From Dyella solisilvae (GTDB lineage Bacteria > Pseudomonadota > Gammaproteobacteria > Xanthomonadales > Rhodanobacteraceae), in the NCBI RefSeq assembly GCF_003351225.1, contig NZ_QQSY01000002.1, positions 457,928 to 521,927 of the forward strand: a stretch of DNA of 64,000 nucleotides. Direction: 5' to 3'. Under the pieces are notes generated by a model that was given only the letters and a program-made list of their open reading frames with translations, had not been told where the DNA came from and did no database searches. Position numbers and translations under genes: made by a program. Shown one piece after another: positions 28,865 through 37,192 of this stretch; position 1 is the stretch's first letter, and every line of letters starts with the position of its first letter.

Positions 28865-29917
28865 TTACTCCGATCCCGCTGCGTCAAGACGCTGTTCGTC
28901 GCACATCGTATCGACGACGGCCTGCCCTCGCCGCAGGAAATCGTCCTGGGCCCGCGCAGGCGACGTGACAGTCGCCACCTCAAGCATATGTTTGTGAAAG
29001 AGACACATGACCCGCTGCACGCCCTGCTCGTTGACCGACCGTCGGTCGGACGCAAAAAATGCGGCACCGCCGACCTGCACGATCTCGAACGCCGGAAAAT
29101 AGTAGACGCCTTGCAACCGGGTCAGCTGCTGCGCCGCCACTCGCAAGATGGCCTTCGCATGTGTTGTGGCCGTGAGCACATGCTCCTCGCGCGCGGTCGC
29201 GGCCAGCGGTATCGGTGAAACAGTAAGCATAAGCTTGAGACGCGGATTGACGCGCCTGACTTCTTCGACAAACGTCATGACATCCGCCACGACATCGGCC
29301 ACCTCGAGTTCCAGTAGCTGATGCCTCGCCGCATCGAATCGTCCAGCCGCCACGCCAGGGCACAGGGGATAGACGGCGCCGTCCTCGCGGGCTGCCCAGC
29401 ACTCCGTCAGCCCCAGAGTAAAGACCAGCACGTCCGCTTCGCCGAAGGCCCGCCGCACCGCCGCGAAATGCTGGCGCCGATCTTCCTCGAATTCGCGCAG
29501 CGAACTGAACCCACCAGGTTGGATTGTCGGGCGAAACGGATCGTACCAACCATCCTCGCCTTGCCAGACGTCGTCGGCGGGCATGAACACTCCGCAGGCG
29601 CGTCGCCAAAGCTGCAACAACTGGCGCGAGGTATAGATGTTCCCGTACCGCGCCGAATACACGCCATAGTTGAAGGCCGTCGCTAGCGCGCCATCCAACA
29701 AGGGGTGCGCCGGCTCGGTCTCGAAGCAGCCAAAACCAAATTTCTGCAGGTAACGGCTGAGATGTTGCGCGAAGCAGCTGCCGGCGGTGACCACTCTGGT
29801 CTGCGGTCCGATGCGGAACGCGGGCGGCGAGACAGGATCGATCTCCATGACCGACCTTTCCGCCATGGCGCGGCTCCAGCGGCGCGCGTCTGGGATGTCG
29901 CGATATGGATGGTTCAC
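28865..29917 (-). CDS. GSCFA-domain protein
   Basis: A 350-residue protein with the defining VVTAGSCFAQHL motif (GSCFA at 46-50; Ser47 is the putative nucleophile) and the N-terminal HPYRDIPDARRWSRA stretch that precedes it in this family. GSCFA proteins are distantly related to SGNH hydrolases and often sit in polysaccharide clusters; their reaction is not generally established. I choose the GTG at 29917 because it keeps the conserved N-terminus and overlaps the upstream stop as GTGA; the alternative ATG at 29848 would lose it. It lies between an SGNH-like gene and the PhyH gene. Confidence 0.82.
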   Translation of the reverse strand: MNHPYRDIPDARRWSRAMAERSVMEIDPVSPPAFRIGPQTRVVTAGSCFAQHLSRYLQKFGFGCFETEPAHPLLDGALATAFNYGVYSARYGNIYTSRQLLQLWRRACGVFMPADDVWQGEDGWYDPFRPTIQPGGFSSLREFEEDRRQHFAAVRRAFGEADVLVFTLGLTECWAAREDGAVYPLCPGVAAGRFDAARHQLLELEVADVVADVMTFVEEVRRVNPRLKLMLTVSPIPLAATAREEHVLTATTHAKAILRVAAQQLTRLQGVYYFPAFEIVQVGGAAFFASDRRSVNEQGVQRVMCLFHKHMLEVATVTSPARAQDDFLRRGQAVVDTMCDEQRLDAAGSE

Positions 29918-30633
29918 GCAAGCTGTCTCATCTGTGCCAGCACTAGTGCGCCATACGCCACATTCGCATGAGCGCCGTCGCCGTAATACAGGTCGCGCAG
30001 GAAGCCACGGGGATTCGCGCTCTGAGTAGGACACGGCAGGAATGCAGCGCCGGCCTTCCTGCACCAATCCCGCAACACGTTTGAGTGCAGCCGCCACAGC
30101 TTGTACCGTAAAGGTGCCGGCGATATATCGTGAAGCATGCCTGGATACAGAGGCCAGGGGATGTCCGGGCGCATGCGTTCCGCGTCCTCGTACGGCGGAG
30201 GCGGTTCAACATGAACCAGCGACCCCGGACACACCTCGCGCACATGGCCCATCAACGACAGGAAATCCGCCATCAACGACTCCAATACACGGCGGACGGC
30301 CGTCGCCGGGAGCACTTCCGCCTCTGCATCGAGCGCCAAATGTGGTGCATCAGGGAGCACGAAATCGAACCTGCGCGGATGCACCAACATCCCAAGTACC
30401 CCGTGGGCGGCGCCGCCGATCATTGAAAACACGGGGCCTCGATGCTGGCCAAGTCGTCGCGCCAAGTCATCGGAAAGGCGTAATCCCGCACCCTGCCGGA
30501 CCGTCGCCCCTGGCATCTCCCAAAAATTGAGCGCTACAAGCCCTATGCCTGCCTCAACGCTGGCGCGAGACACACTGGCCACATGGCTATGGCCGATGCA
30601 AAGCAGGCCGTTCAAGCTGTGGCCGGAAGCCAT
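29914..30633 (-). CDS. SGNH-hydrolase-like protein
   Basis: A 239-residue protein with SGNH features at both ends: LCIGHSHVAS (11-20), where Ser15 sits at the block-I nucleophile position with GHS instead of GDS, and YYGDGAHANVAYG (216-228) with the block-V Asp219/His222 pair. Such proteins remove or transfer acetyl groups on glycans. It overlaps the upstream GT gene by 22 bp and the downstream GSCFA gene by GTGA, which implies coupled translation. Confidence 0.72.
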   Translation of the reverse strand: MASGHSLNGLLCIGHSHVASVSRASVEAGIGLVALNFWEMPGATVRQGAGLRLSDDLARRLGQHRGPVFSMIGGAAHGVLGMLVHPRRFDFVLPDAPHLALDAEAEVLPATAVRRVLESLMADFLSLMGHVREVCPGSLVHVEPPPPYEDAERMRPDIPWPLYPGMLHDISPAPLRYKLWRLHSNVLRDWCRKAGAAFLPCPTQSANPRGFLRDLYYGDGAHANVAYGALVLAQMRQLA

Positions 30634-32963
30634 CGCGGCGTCTCCGATGTCTCGGCCTGCACCACTGGCAGCGGCCGTGGCGGAAAGGACAATGCAAAGG
30701 GTTCGGCTGTCAACGTGAGGTTGCGGTTGTATGCAGGATCGTAATCAAGCTGCCGCCCCCAGCGGCGCCTCAACAGCTCAACCTCGCGCGCGAAGCGCTC
30801 GCGCTTCTCCGGCGTGTCTTCAGGACCCCGCGTGGCAGACTCGTGATGAATGAGCTCTGAGAACGGCGTCCAAATGTTGTAGTAGCCGCGCTCGCGCACA
30901 CGCAGGCAAAAGTCGACATCGTTGAACGCAACGGCAAACGACTCGTCTAACCCCCCCACCTCGAGGTAAACGTCGCGCCGCACGACAAGGCAGGCAGCAG
31001 TGACCGCGCTCATCTCCTGGGTCAGGCAGGCGCGGCCCATCTGGCCAATATAGCCCTTGGGCATACCGCAATAGGGATGCGCCGCCGCCCCCCCCACGCC
31101 GGTGATCACGCCAGCATGTTGAATGGTCCCATTGGGGTAATAGAGCATCGCCCCCACGGCGCCCACGTGAGGTCGCAGCGCGTGGCTCACCATCTCTTCC
31201 AGCCAGTCCGGGGTGATCACCTCGATATCGTTGTTCATCAGGCACACGAGATCGCCAGAGCAGCTGGCGACCGCTACATTGTTGATCCTCGAATAGTTGA
31301 ACCGCTCGGCATGCTGAAGCACGCGAACCCGCGGATTCGTGGCGACTTCGTCCAAATAGTCGAGCGTCGCGGCCTCGCTGGACTGGTTGTCCACGATGAC
31401 GATTTCATAGTTGGCGTAGCTCGTCAGCGCGAGGATGGAATCCACGCATTGGCGCAGCAGTTCCACGCGGTCGCGGGTAGGAATGACGATGCTGACCAGC
31501 GGCACCACATTCGGCAACGGATGTCGCACGCGGAACATGCCGAGCTTGCCGTCGATCTCGGTGACCGCTGTACCGGTTCGCGCCATACGCTCGAGATGCT
31601 CGCGCACGGCGCGCAACCCGGCGGAATGGGCGTAGCTCTTCTGGCCGACGCCTTGTGCCGTGGAACCCTGCACTGCACGCCAGTGATAGAGAACCTCGGG
31701 CACGTGTCCAATCTGCTCACGATGCAGGCGCTCTATGCAGCGCAGCGCCAGATCCCAATCCTGGCTGCCTTCCAAACCCTCGCGGAACCCACCCACTGCA
31801 TTCACCAATGCACGTTCGTAGACGCTCAAGTGGTTGATGCAATTCTGCCCGCAGAAGAGATCCGGGTTCCAGTCCGGCTTGAAGTATGGATCGTACCGCT
31901 GCCCTTTGGCATCGATCTTGTCCTCGTCGGAATAGGCCATGCGCCAATGCTGATTGAGCTGAAAAGCCTCGGCCATGACGGCCAGCGCCTCTGGATGCAG
32001 CTCATCGTCATGGTCGAGCAAGGCGATGTACTCACCACGAGCCATCGCCAACGCGCTGTTCGATGCGGCGGAGATATGCCCATTCGATGCACGCCAGGTG
32101 ATGCGTATGCGCGCATCGTGGTCGACATATTGCTGCAGTATCCGGCGCACGTGCGGCTCAGTGGAGGCATCATCGGCGATGCATAGCTCCCAGTGCGGAT
32201 ATGTCTGGGCCAGCACGCTGTCAAGGCATTGCCGCAGCCATACGTCCGGCGTGTTGTAGGTGGGCACCAGTATCGAAATCAGTCGTGGGTGCAACGTGTC
32301 CGTTTCAACCTTGGTTGCAGGACCATAGAGATCCAACCATCGCTCGTACGCAGGCGTTGGCGCTCCCAGTCGCATGTAACAGCCATGCAACCACGAAGCG
32401 AAAGCGCTTACCCCCCCCTGACGCAAGTGGGACCACGCCTCTCTCCACACGCCATTGGGATTATGGGATACCTCCATGCCGTATCGATGGAGCGCGAAGA
32501 GCATTCGCAGCGCTGCACTGGGCCGCGCCAGCGGGGCCAGTGAAAGCTTGCGCAGGCGGAAAGTGCAGATGCCTTCGTCTGGATCGAACCTCAATCCGCA
32601 CACATCGTGTGAAAACACCACGACGCCGCTATGACGACGCCGTCCAGGACGTACAAAATGTAGAGGTATCGACCAGGCCTCGTGCATGCCCAGACCATGA
32701 TCCACGTAGAGCCGCGGCATCGGTCGAGCAGGCCCAGTTACTTCCATCTCCACCGAGATTCGGTGCCAGCCCGCGCGCAGCGGCAATAAGGGGCTATGAC
32801 ATGCAAAGTAAGGATCATTTCCGGTAGACCGCCAAGTGTCGTTTGCGACCTGTTCCAAGTCGTGCAACGGATACAGATCGACACGCCCCCCCAGCACCCG
32901 CCTGACAAGTCCGCGTAGGTGGCCGAACCATCGGCTTGATCTCAGTAGCCCGCGTATGGCCAT
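30612..32963 (-). CDS. bifunctional two-domain GT2 glycosyltransferase
   Basis: A 783-residue protein. Residues 45-145 form a beta-rich module ending VCGLRFDPDEG...FRLRKL. Residues 228-400 are one GT2 domain (ISILVPTYNTPD, donor motif LLDHDDE at 316-321), and residues 489-710 a second (VSIVIPTRDRVELL, donor motif MNNDIE at 576-581). Two active sites suggest it adds two sugars, as in rhamnosyltransferases of O-antigen clusters; the sugars cannot be named. Its ATG shares a base with the upstream stop (TGATG at 32963), which favours this start over one 24 bp upstream. Confidence 0.88.
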   Translation of the reverse strand: MAIRGLLRSSRWFGHLRGLVRRVLGGRVDLYPLHDLEQVANDTWRSTGNDPYFACHSPLLPLRAGWHRISVEMEVTGPARPMPRLYVDHGLGMHEAWSIPLHFVRPGRRRHSGVVVFSHDVCGLRFDPDEGICTFRLRKLSLAPLARPSAALRMLFALHRYGMEVSHNPNGVWREAWSHLRQGGVSAFASWLHGCYMRLGAPTPAYERWLDLYGPATKVETDTLHPRLISILVPTYNTPDVWLRQCLDSVLAQTYPHWELCIADDASTEPHVRRILQQYVDHDARIRITWRASNGHISAASNSALAMARGEYIALLDHDDELHPEALAVMAEAFQLNQHWRMAYSDEDKIDAKGQRYDPYFKPDWNPDLFCGQNCINHLSVYERALVNAVGGFREGLEGSQDWDLALRCIERLHREQIGHVPEVLYHWRAVQGSTAQGVGQKSYAHSAGLRAVREHLERMARTGTAVTEIDGKLGMFRVRHPLPNVVPLVSIVIPTRDRVELLRQCVDSILALTSYANYEIVIVDNQSSEAATLDYLDEVATNPRVRVLQHAERFNYSRINNVAVASCSGDLVCLMNNDIEVITPDWLEEMVSHALRPHVGAVGAMLYYPNGTIQHAGVITGVGGAAAHPYCGMPKGYIGQMGRACLTQEMSAVTAACLVVRRDVYLEVGGLDESFAVAFNDVDFCLRVRERGYYNIWTPFSELIHHESATRGPEDTPEKRERFAREVELLRRRWGRQLDYDPAYNRNLTLTAEPFALSFPPRPLPVVQAETSETPRWLPATA

Positions 32964-34432
32964 CAGCCAGCACCTCGTCGAAACCACGCCCAGATGTTGC
33001 GATTCGCCAGTCGCCTGACGCTTGCTTCAAGTCGCTGCACTTGATCACGCAGATCACCCAGCTGCTGCGCTTGCAAGACGCTTGTTTCAAGTCGCCGCAC
33101 CTGATCACCCAGATCACCCAATTGCTGCGCTTGCAATCGGCTCATCTCACTCAACTCAATTTGAAGGTGCGCTTGCCCCTGCGTGATTTCACGCGCATCC
33201 GTGCGTTGACGCGACAGGGCAGCCATGTCCGACAAGGATGTCGCGCGACAATCAAGAAACGAGCGGATGGCCGGATCGCTCAAAACCACTTCGTAGTCAA
33301 TCCTCACCGCCACCTCGACAGCACCCTCGCCGTCAAGACAGACGATGGCGCTCCCTGTTTCAAATTCGAGGTACGGGTCGCCGTCGAAGGCAACCATGCG
33401 TAATTCGTCTACTTGGGGACTGGGCAGAAGCTCTCCGTGCACAATCCCCACGCGACTCGCCAAGCCTTCCAAAGCGAGCGGGGCGCCCGTCTGACGCTTC
33501 ACGCTTGCGCGGCGCAATCGGTAGACACCCGGAAAGTCCGAAAAATCGAGCCTCAGGTAATCTGGCCTCACGTCGGACGGAAGGTGGAAGTGAACGTCGA
33601 TATCGCCATCCGCTCCGTCCAGTCTGACTGGAATCGAGCGGCTATCGTCGTAGGCTTCACCGTGGCTGCGATAATAGAGGCGACAGACGACCGGCTGGCG
33701 CTCCACATGCACGCCAACTACCGGTCTCTCCTCTCCATCCACGAGCGAGCCCGCCAAGGCTTCAAAGAAACTGCGGACGATTGAAGGCTCGGCGTGCGCG
33801 CGTCGCATAAAAGCCATGAACGCTTCGGGCGCCCTATCACCGACGACAACCACACCCAGTCCACTGCTGTGCAGGAAGTCGAAAGACCGAAACTGGGCCG
33901 ACAGCTCGTCAAAGAACGGCCCTACGCCAAAAGCCCTGTCGCGGACCTGCGTGTCATGTAGCAAGACCACGGCACGGCGGCTCAGCTTGCTCCGCCATGT
34001 CTCGAAATCGTGGCGCACGGCTTCGTAAGTGTGCAGCCCATCGATATGCAGAAGGTCGATGCTCCCATCCTCAAACTCATCAACGGCATCGTCGAATTGC
34101 CTGCGCAATAGGCGTGAAAAATGGCCATACAGGGGATCATGCCTGGCGCGCAATGAGTCAAGCACTTCCTCGCCGTAATGCGAAGCGTGGTCGTCTCCCT
34201 TCCAGCTGTCCACTGCAGTGCACCGGGAGCTGAGCCCAAGCTCCTGCACCGCCTGGCAGAATGCCAGATAGGAATTACCCGAATGCGTGCCCAGCTCAAC
34301 CACGCTCGAAGGCCTCAGTAGATCCACGGCCAGATAGGCGAACGGGATATGTCCCACCCAGCTGTAGGGCGCAGCCACGCGTGGCTTCATCAGGATGATC
34401 GGATGGGCGTCCAGATAAAATTCACTGGTCAT
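32963..34432 (-). CDS. SAM methyltransferase with beta module and coiled-coil tail
   Basis: A 489-residue protein. Residues 35-200 form a class I methyltransferase (VVELGTHSGNS at 44-54, LLHIDGLHTYE at 127-137, VLLHD at 156-160). Residues 245-390 are a beta-rich module with the LRLDFSDFPGVYRLRR motif. Residues 400-475 form a coiled coil containing two 20-residue repeats (LQAQQLGDLxDQVxRLExSV). The tail ends in an aromatic/basic segment, NIWAWFRRGAG. It overlaps wzt by 11 bp and the GT2 gene by one base. By analogy with WbdD it could cap the glycan and set its length, but it has no visible kinase domain. Confidence 0.82.
   Translation of the reverse strand: MTSEFYLDAHPIILMKPRVAAPYSWVGHIPFAYLAVDLLRPSSVVELGTHSGNSYLAFCQAVQELGLSSRCTAVDSWKGDDHASHYGEEVLDSLRARHDPLYGHFSRLLRRQFDDAVDEFEDGSIDLLHIDGLHTYEAVRHDFETWRSKLSRRAVVLLHDTQVRDRAFGVGPFFDELSAQFRSFDFLHSSGLGVVVVGDRAPEAFMAFMRRAHAEPSIVRSFFEALAGSLVDGEERPVVGVHVERQPVVCRLYYRSHGEAYDDSRSIPVRLDGADGDIDVHFHLPSDVRPDYLRLDFSDFPGVYRLRRASVKRQTGAPLALEGLASRVGIVHGELLPSPQVDELRMVAFDGDPYLEFETGSAIVCLDGEGAVEVAVRIDYEVVLSDPAIRSFLDCRATSLSDMAALSRQRTDAREITQGQAHLQIELSEMSRLQAQQLGDLGDQVRRLETSVLQAQQLGDLRDQVQRLEASVRRLANRNIWAWFRRGAG
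33019..33138 (-). repeat. 60-bp tandem duplication inside the methyltransferase gene
   Basis: Two adjacent 60-bp units (33019-33078 and 33079-33138) differ at only a few bases. They keep the reading frame and encode two 20-residue coiled-coil repeats. Confidence 0.88.
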
Positions 34433-35801
34433 GCAACGTGAGCTCCAGCCGTACATCAAGCATGGGAATGCCTACCAACCCGGAAGCAATTGCGCCACCT
34501 ACCGCTGAGAATCGCAGCGCTTCATGCAGCCATTGTTGAATGACGTGTTGTTCCTGGCTGCCCTCGGCCACGCCGATCGCAATGAAATATTCTCCTGGAC
34601 ACAACCTGGGCATATCAAAGCGGAATCTCGCCCTGAACCTCTGGTCAGCGCGGACGGAAAAGCCCTCTTCCGTAGTCAGCGCAGTGTTGTCCCCGAACAG
34701 CAGCTGGCCAAACTTGTCCTTGACATAGAAGCCCACGATGACACTGTGCATGTAGGCCTGCGCACACATCTCGATCTCGAGGTCGACGCACTCGCCCGCG
34801 ACAGCGATGGAAACCGGCTGGCCATCCGGCTTGCACAGCTGGACGTGTGTCACACGAGCCCGATATTCGCCGAATCCCTCTTCGGATGGGTTGAAGGGGA
34901 AAACGTGGATATCGTTGCGCAAGATCGACCTGTCAATGAGTTCCTGCCGTGCATCCACTCGTCGAGCGCTATTCGACGTTGGCGAGGGCGCCTTGGGCGC
35001 TCTTCCGCCGACAATACCTTGCCGTTCGATCAGCGCGGCCTGCAGATACGACTCCATGACCGTGCGAGCATCGCCGGCACGCTGCACTTTGCCGTGTTCA
35101 AGCCATACCGCCCGGTCGCACAGACTGGTCACCGCGCCACCGTCGTGGCTCACGAAAAGCATGGTGCCGCGCTTGCAGAACTCGCGCAGATAGCGCATGC
35201 ATTTCTGCATGAAGAACGCATCGCCCACCGCCAGCGCTTCATCGATGATCAGCACGTCAGCGTCGACGTGGACGATCACCGCAAAGGCCAGGCGCATGAC
35301 CATGCCGGTGGAATAGTTGCGCACGGGCTGGTCTACGAACTCGCCAATATCTGCATAGGCGAGGATGTCACCGATGCGCGCGTCGATCTCCGCACGACTC
35401 AGGCCGAGGATCGAGGCATTGAGATAGACGTTCTGGCGCCCGGTGAATTCCGGATTGAAGCCGCTGCCCAATTCGAGCAGCGCCGCGACCCGCCCTCTCA
35501 CCGCCACTGTGCCCTCGGTGGGCTTGAGCGTGCCGGCAATCATCTGCAGCAGGGTGGACTTGCCCGCACCGTTTCGCCCGACGATCCCCACGGTCTCGCC
35601 GCGGCGCACCTGGAATCCCACCTCTCGCAACGCCCAGAACTCACGGTAGAAGCGATGCCGATGTCCGACCAGGCTTTGCAGCATGCGATGCACCGGCTTC
35701 TCGTAGAGCTGGTAGCTCTTGCCGAGACCATGCACCTCAATTGCCACCTCGTCGGCTGCCGGACTCACGGGCGCCATGGCTTCGGCCAGCTCAGAGGACA
35801 T
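34422..35801 (-). CDS. wzt: polysaccharide ABC exporter ATPase with C-terminal glycan-binding domain
   Basis: A 459-residue Wzt-type ATPase. Residues 20-260 are the nucleotide-binding domain: Walker A GRNGAGKST (75-83), signature YSTGM (163-167), Walker B VLIIDE (183-188), H-loop VSHDGG. The extra 190-residue C-terminal part (from about 285) is a beta-sandwich of the Wzt carbohydrate-binding type (VAGECVDLEIEMCAQAYMHS, FGDNTALTTEEGFSV). In O8/O9a-type systems that domain recognises the modified end of the finished chain. The ATG at 35801 is preferred to an in-frame TTG two codons earlier. It overlaps wzm by 11 bp. Confidence 0.93.
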   Translation of the reverse strand: MSSELAEAMAPVSPAADEVAIEVHGLGKSYQLYEKPVHRMLQSLVGHRHRFYREFWALREVGFQVRRGETVGIVGRNGAGKSTLLQMIAGTLKPTEGTVAVRGRVAALLELGSGFNPEFTGRQNVYLNASILGLSRAEIDARIGDILAYADIGEFVDQPVRNYSTGMVMRLAFAVIVHVDADVLIIDEALAVGDAFFMQKCMRYLREFCKRGTMLFVSHDGGAVTSLCDRAVWLEHGKVQRAGDARTVMESYLQAALIERQGIVGGRAPKAPSPTSNSARRVDARQELIDRSILRNDIHVFPFNPSEEGFGEYRARVTHVQLCKPDGQPVSIAVAGECVDLEIEMCAQAYMHSVIVGFYVKDKFGQLLFGDNTALTTEEGFSVRADQRFRARFRFDMPRLCPGEYFIAIGVAEGSQEQHVIQQWLHEALRFSAVGGAIASGLVGIPMLDVRLELTLHDQ

Positions 35802-36597
35802 CGGCAAACCCGTCCCGCGTACGCTGGAACCAGCCGTAGCCGATCAGTACGACCACAATCGACGCCAGGCCATACAGGCCCAGCGCCTGCCAGTCAGGCG
35901 CCTGACCGAACAGCACGACGTCGCGCGTCTGTTCGATGATCAGGGTGAGTGGGTTCCAATGCAGCCAGCTGCGATATGGCTCATGCAGGCTCGAGGCGGG
36001 ATAGAACACCGGGCTCAGAAACATCAGGATGGCCGAGATCACGCCGGCCACCTGGGCAATATCGCGGATGAACACGCCCAGAGAAGCCATCAGCCAGCAG
36101 ACGCCACACAACAGCAGCACATAGGGGGCGAACACGATCGGCAAATAGAGCAGGCTCGCATGTAGCGCATGCTGGGTCATCAACACGAACACCAGCAGCA
36201 CCATGAGGCTCAGCAAGGTATTGAACAGCGAGGAGGCCACCGTCACGCACGGCAGGATGGCCAGGGGAAACACCACACGCTTGACCAGATTGCTCTGGGA
36301 AACGATCACCATGGGACCGCGCACCAGGCATTCGGCCATCAGCGTATGAACGATCATTCCGGAAAAGATCATCAGCGAGAAATCCGCGCCGCTGGCCAGG
36401 TTGGGCCAGCGCATGCCGAGAAACTCCCGGAACGCCAGCGTGTACACAGCCAGCATCAGCAGAGGATTGAAGAACGACCACAATAGGCCGAGAAAGGATC
36501 CGCTGTAGCGACTGGCGATGTCGCGCTTGAGCAATTCCCAGAACACATCGCGCCGTGCCCAGGCCCGTCCCAGGGGGGACGTTCGAGCCATGTCCAT
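35791..36597 (-). CDS. wzm: polysaccharide ABC exporter permease
   Basis: A 268-residue inner-membrane protein of the ABC-2 type with about six transmembrane helices. Family features include LLKRDIASRYSGSFLGLLWS near the N-terminus and LMFLSPVFYPASSL with NPLTLIIEQTRDVVLFG toward the C-terminus. With Wzt it exports undecaprenyl-linked glycan to the periplasm. The start at 36597 has GGAGG about 10 bases upstream; a second ATG at 36591 is possible. It is the first gene of the seven-gene operon. Confidence 0.92.
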   Translation of the reverse strand: MDMARTSPLGRAWARRDVFWELLKRDIASRYSGSFLGLLWSFFNPLLMLAVYTLAFREFLGMRWPNLASGADFSLMIFSGMIVHTLMAECLVRGPMVIVSQSNLVKRVVFPLAILPCVTVASSLFNTLLSLMVLLVFVLMTQHALHASLLYLPIVFAPYVLLLCGVCWLMASLGVFIRDIAQVAGVISAILMFLSPVFYPASSLHEPYRSWLHWNPLTLIIEQTRDVVLFGQAPDWQALGLYGLASIVVVLIGYGWFQRTRDGFADVL

Positions 36598-37192
36598 GCT
36601 CAGGAGGCCTCCGGGGGCATGAAGGTGCGCGCGCCTTCGCCAGCAACCTGGGCTCGGGCAATCCGGGGCACGCCCGGAGAAGGGCATCGCACCCCCGCGC
36701 AGCATCCCGCCCTCTCGCGAAGGAGGCTCCGGGCGCTAGCACAAATCGATAGGGCCATCGGCAAGGTATTCGTGATGCTGAAAGTGGGGTTCAGTATCCA
36801 GAAACCATACGGGGAAGTACATACAAATTGGTCGGGATTACCTCACATCCGCGCCACGCGCCTGCCGCGAAGCACCTCGACCAGTTCACCAGCCAGGCTC
36901 ACCCGCAAAACCATCAGGTCCGCCCCGAATCCCGCAAGGATCCAACGACCATGGGGTGGCTGGTAAACGAAGCGGATGTCGTGAAAACGAGGGGCCAGGT
37001 CTACCGACTGGAATAAATCGCGGGCCCGCTGCAACGCAACAGGCTGTCTGTCCACCAGTGCGGTTCATTCGGGATAGAACGCCTCGCGTCGCAGCAACCG
37101 GGCCGACGTGGCGCATTGCACCGGCACCTGCTCGCGCGTCAGCACAGTGGCTGGCCGCGACCTGACAAGCCGCGACCAACGCCCGCCGCGTC
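36598..37192. other. intergenic region with a possible gene remnant
   Basis: This 595-bp stretch separates GH92 from wzm and should hold the wzm promoter. The section 36740-36840 is relatively AT-rich. On the minus strand a 70-codon frame (36843-37055, GTG start) encodes a plausible beta-rich peptide, HDIRFVYQPPHGRWILAGFG and VSLAGELVEVLRGRR, closed upstream by a stop at 37065-37067. It may be the C-terminal relic of a lost gene. I cannot assign it a family. Confidence 0.4.

Noticed and set aside
36820..36830. CAATTTGTATG (minus strand) identical to 11 bases at the dgo operator
   Set aside because: Only one half of the palindrome is present and the other side reads TACTTCC. A chance half-site is more likely than shared regulation.
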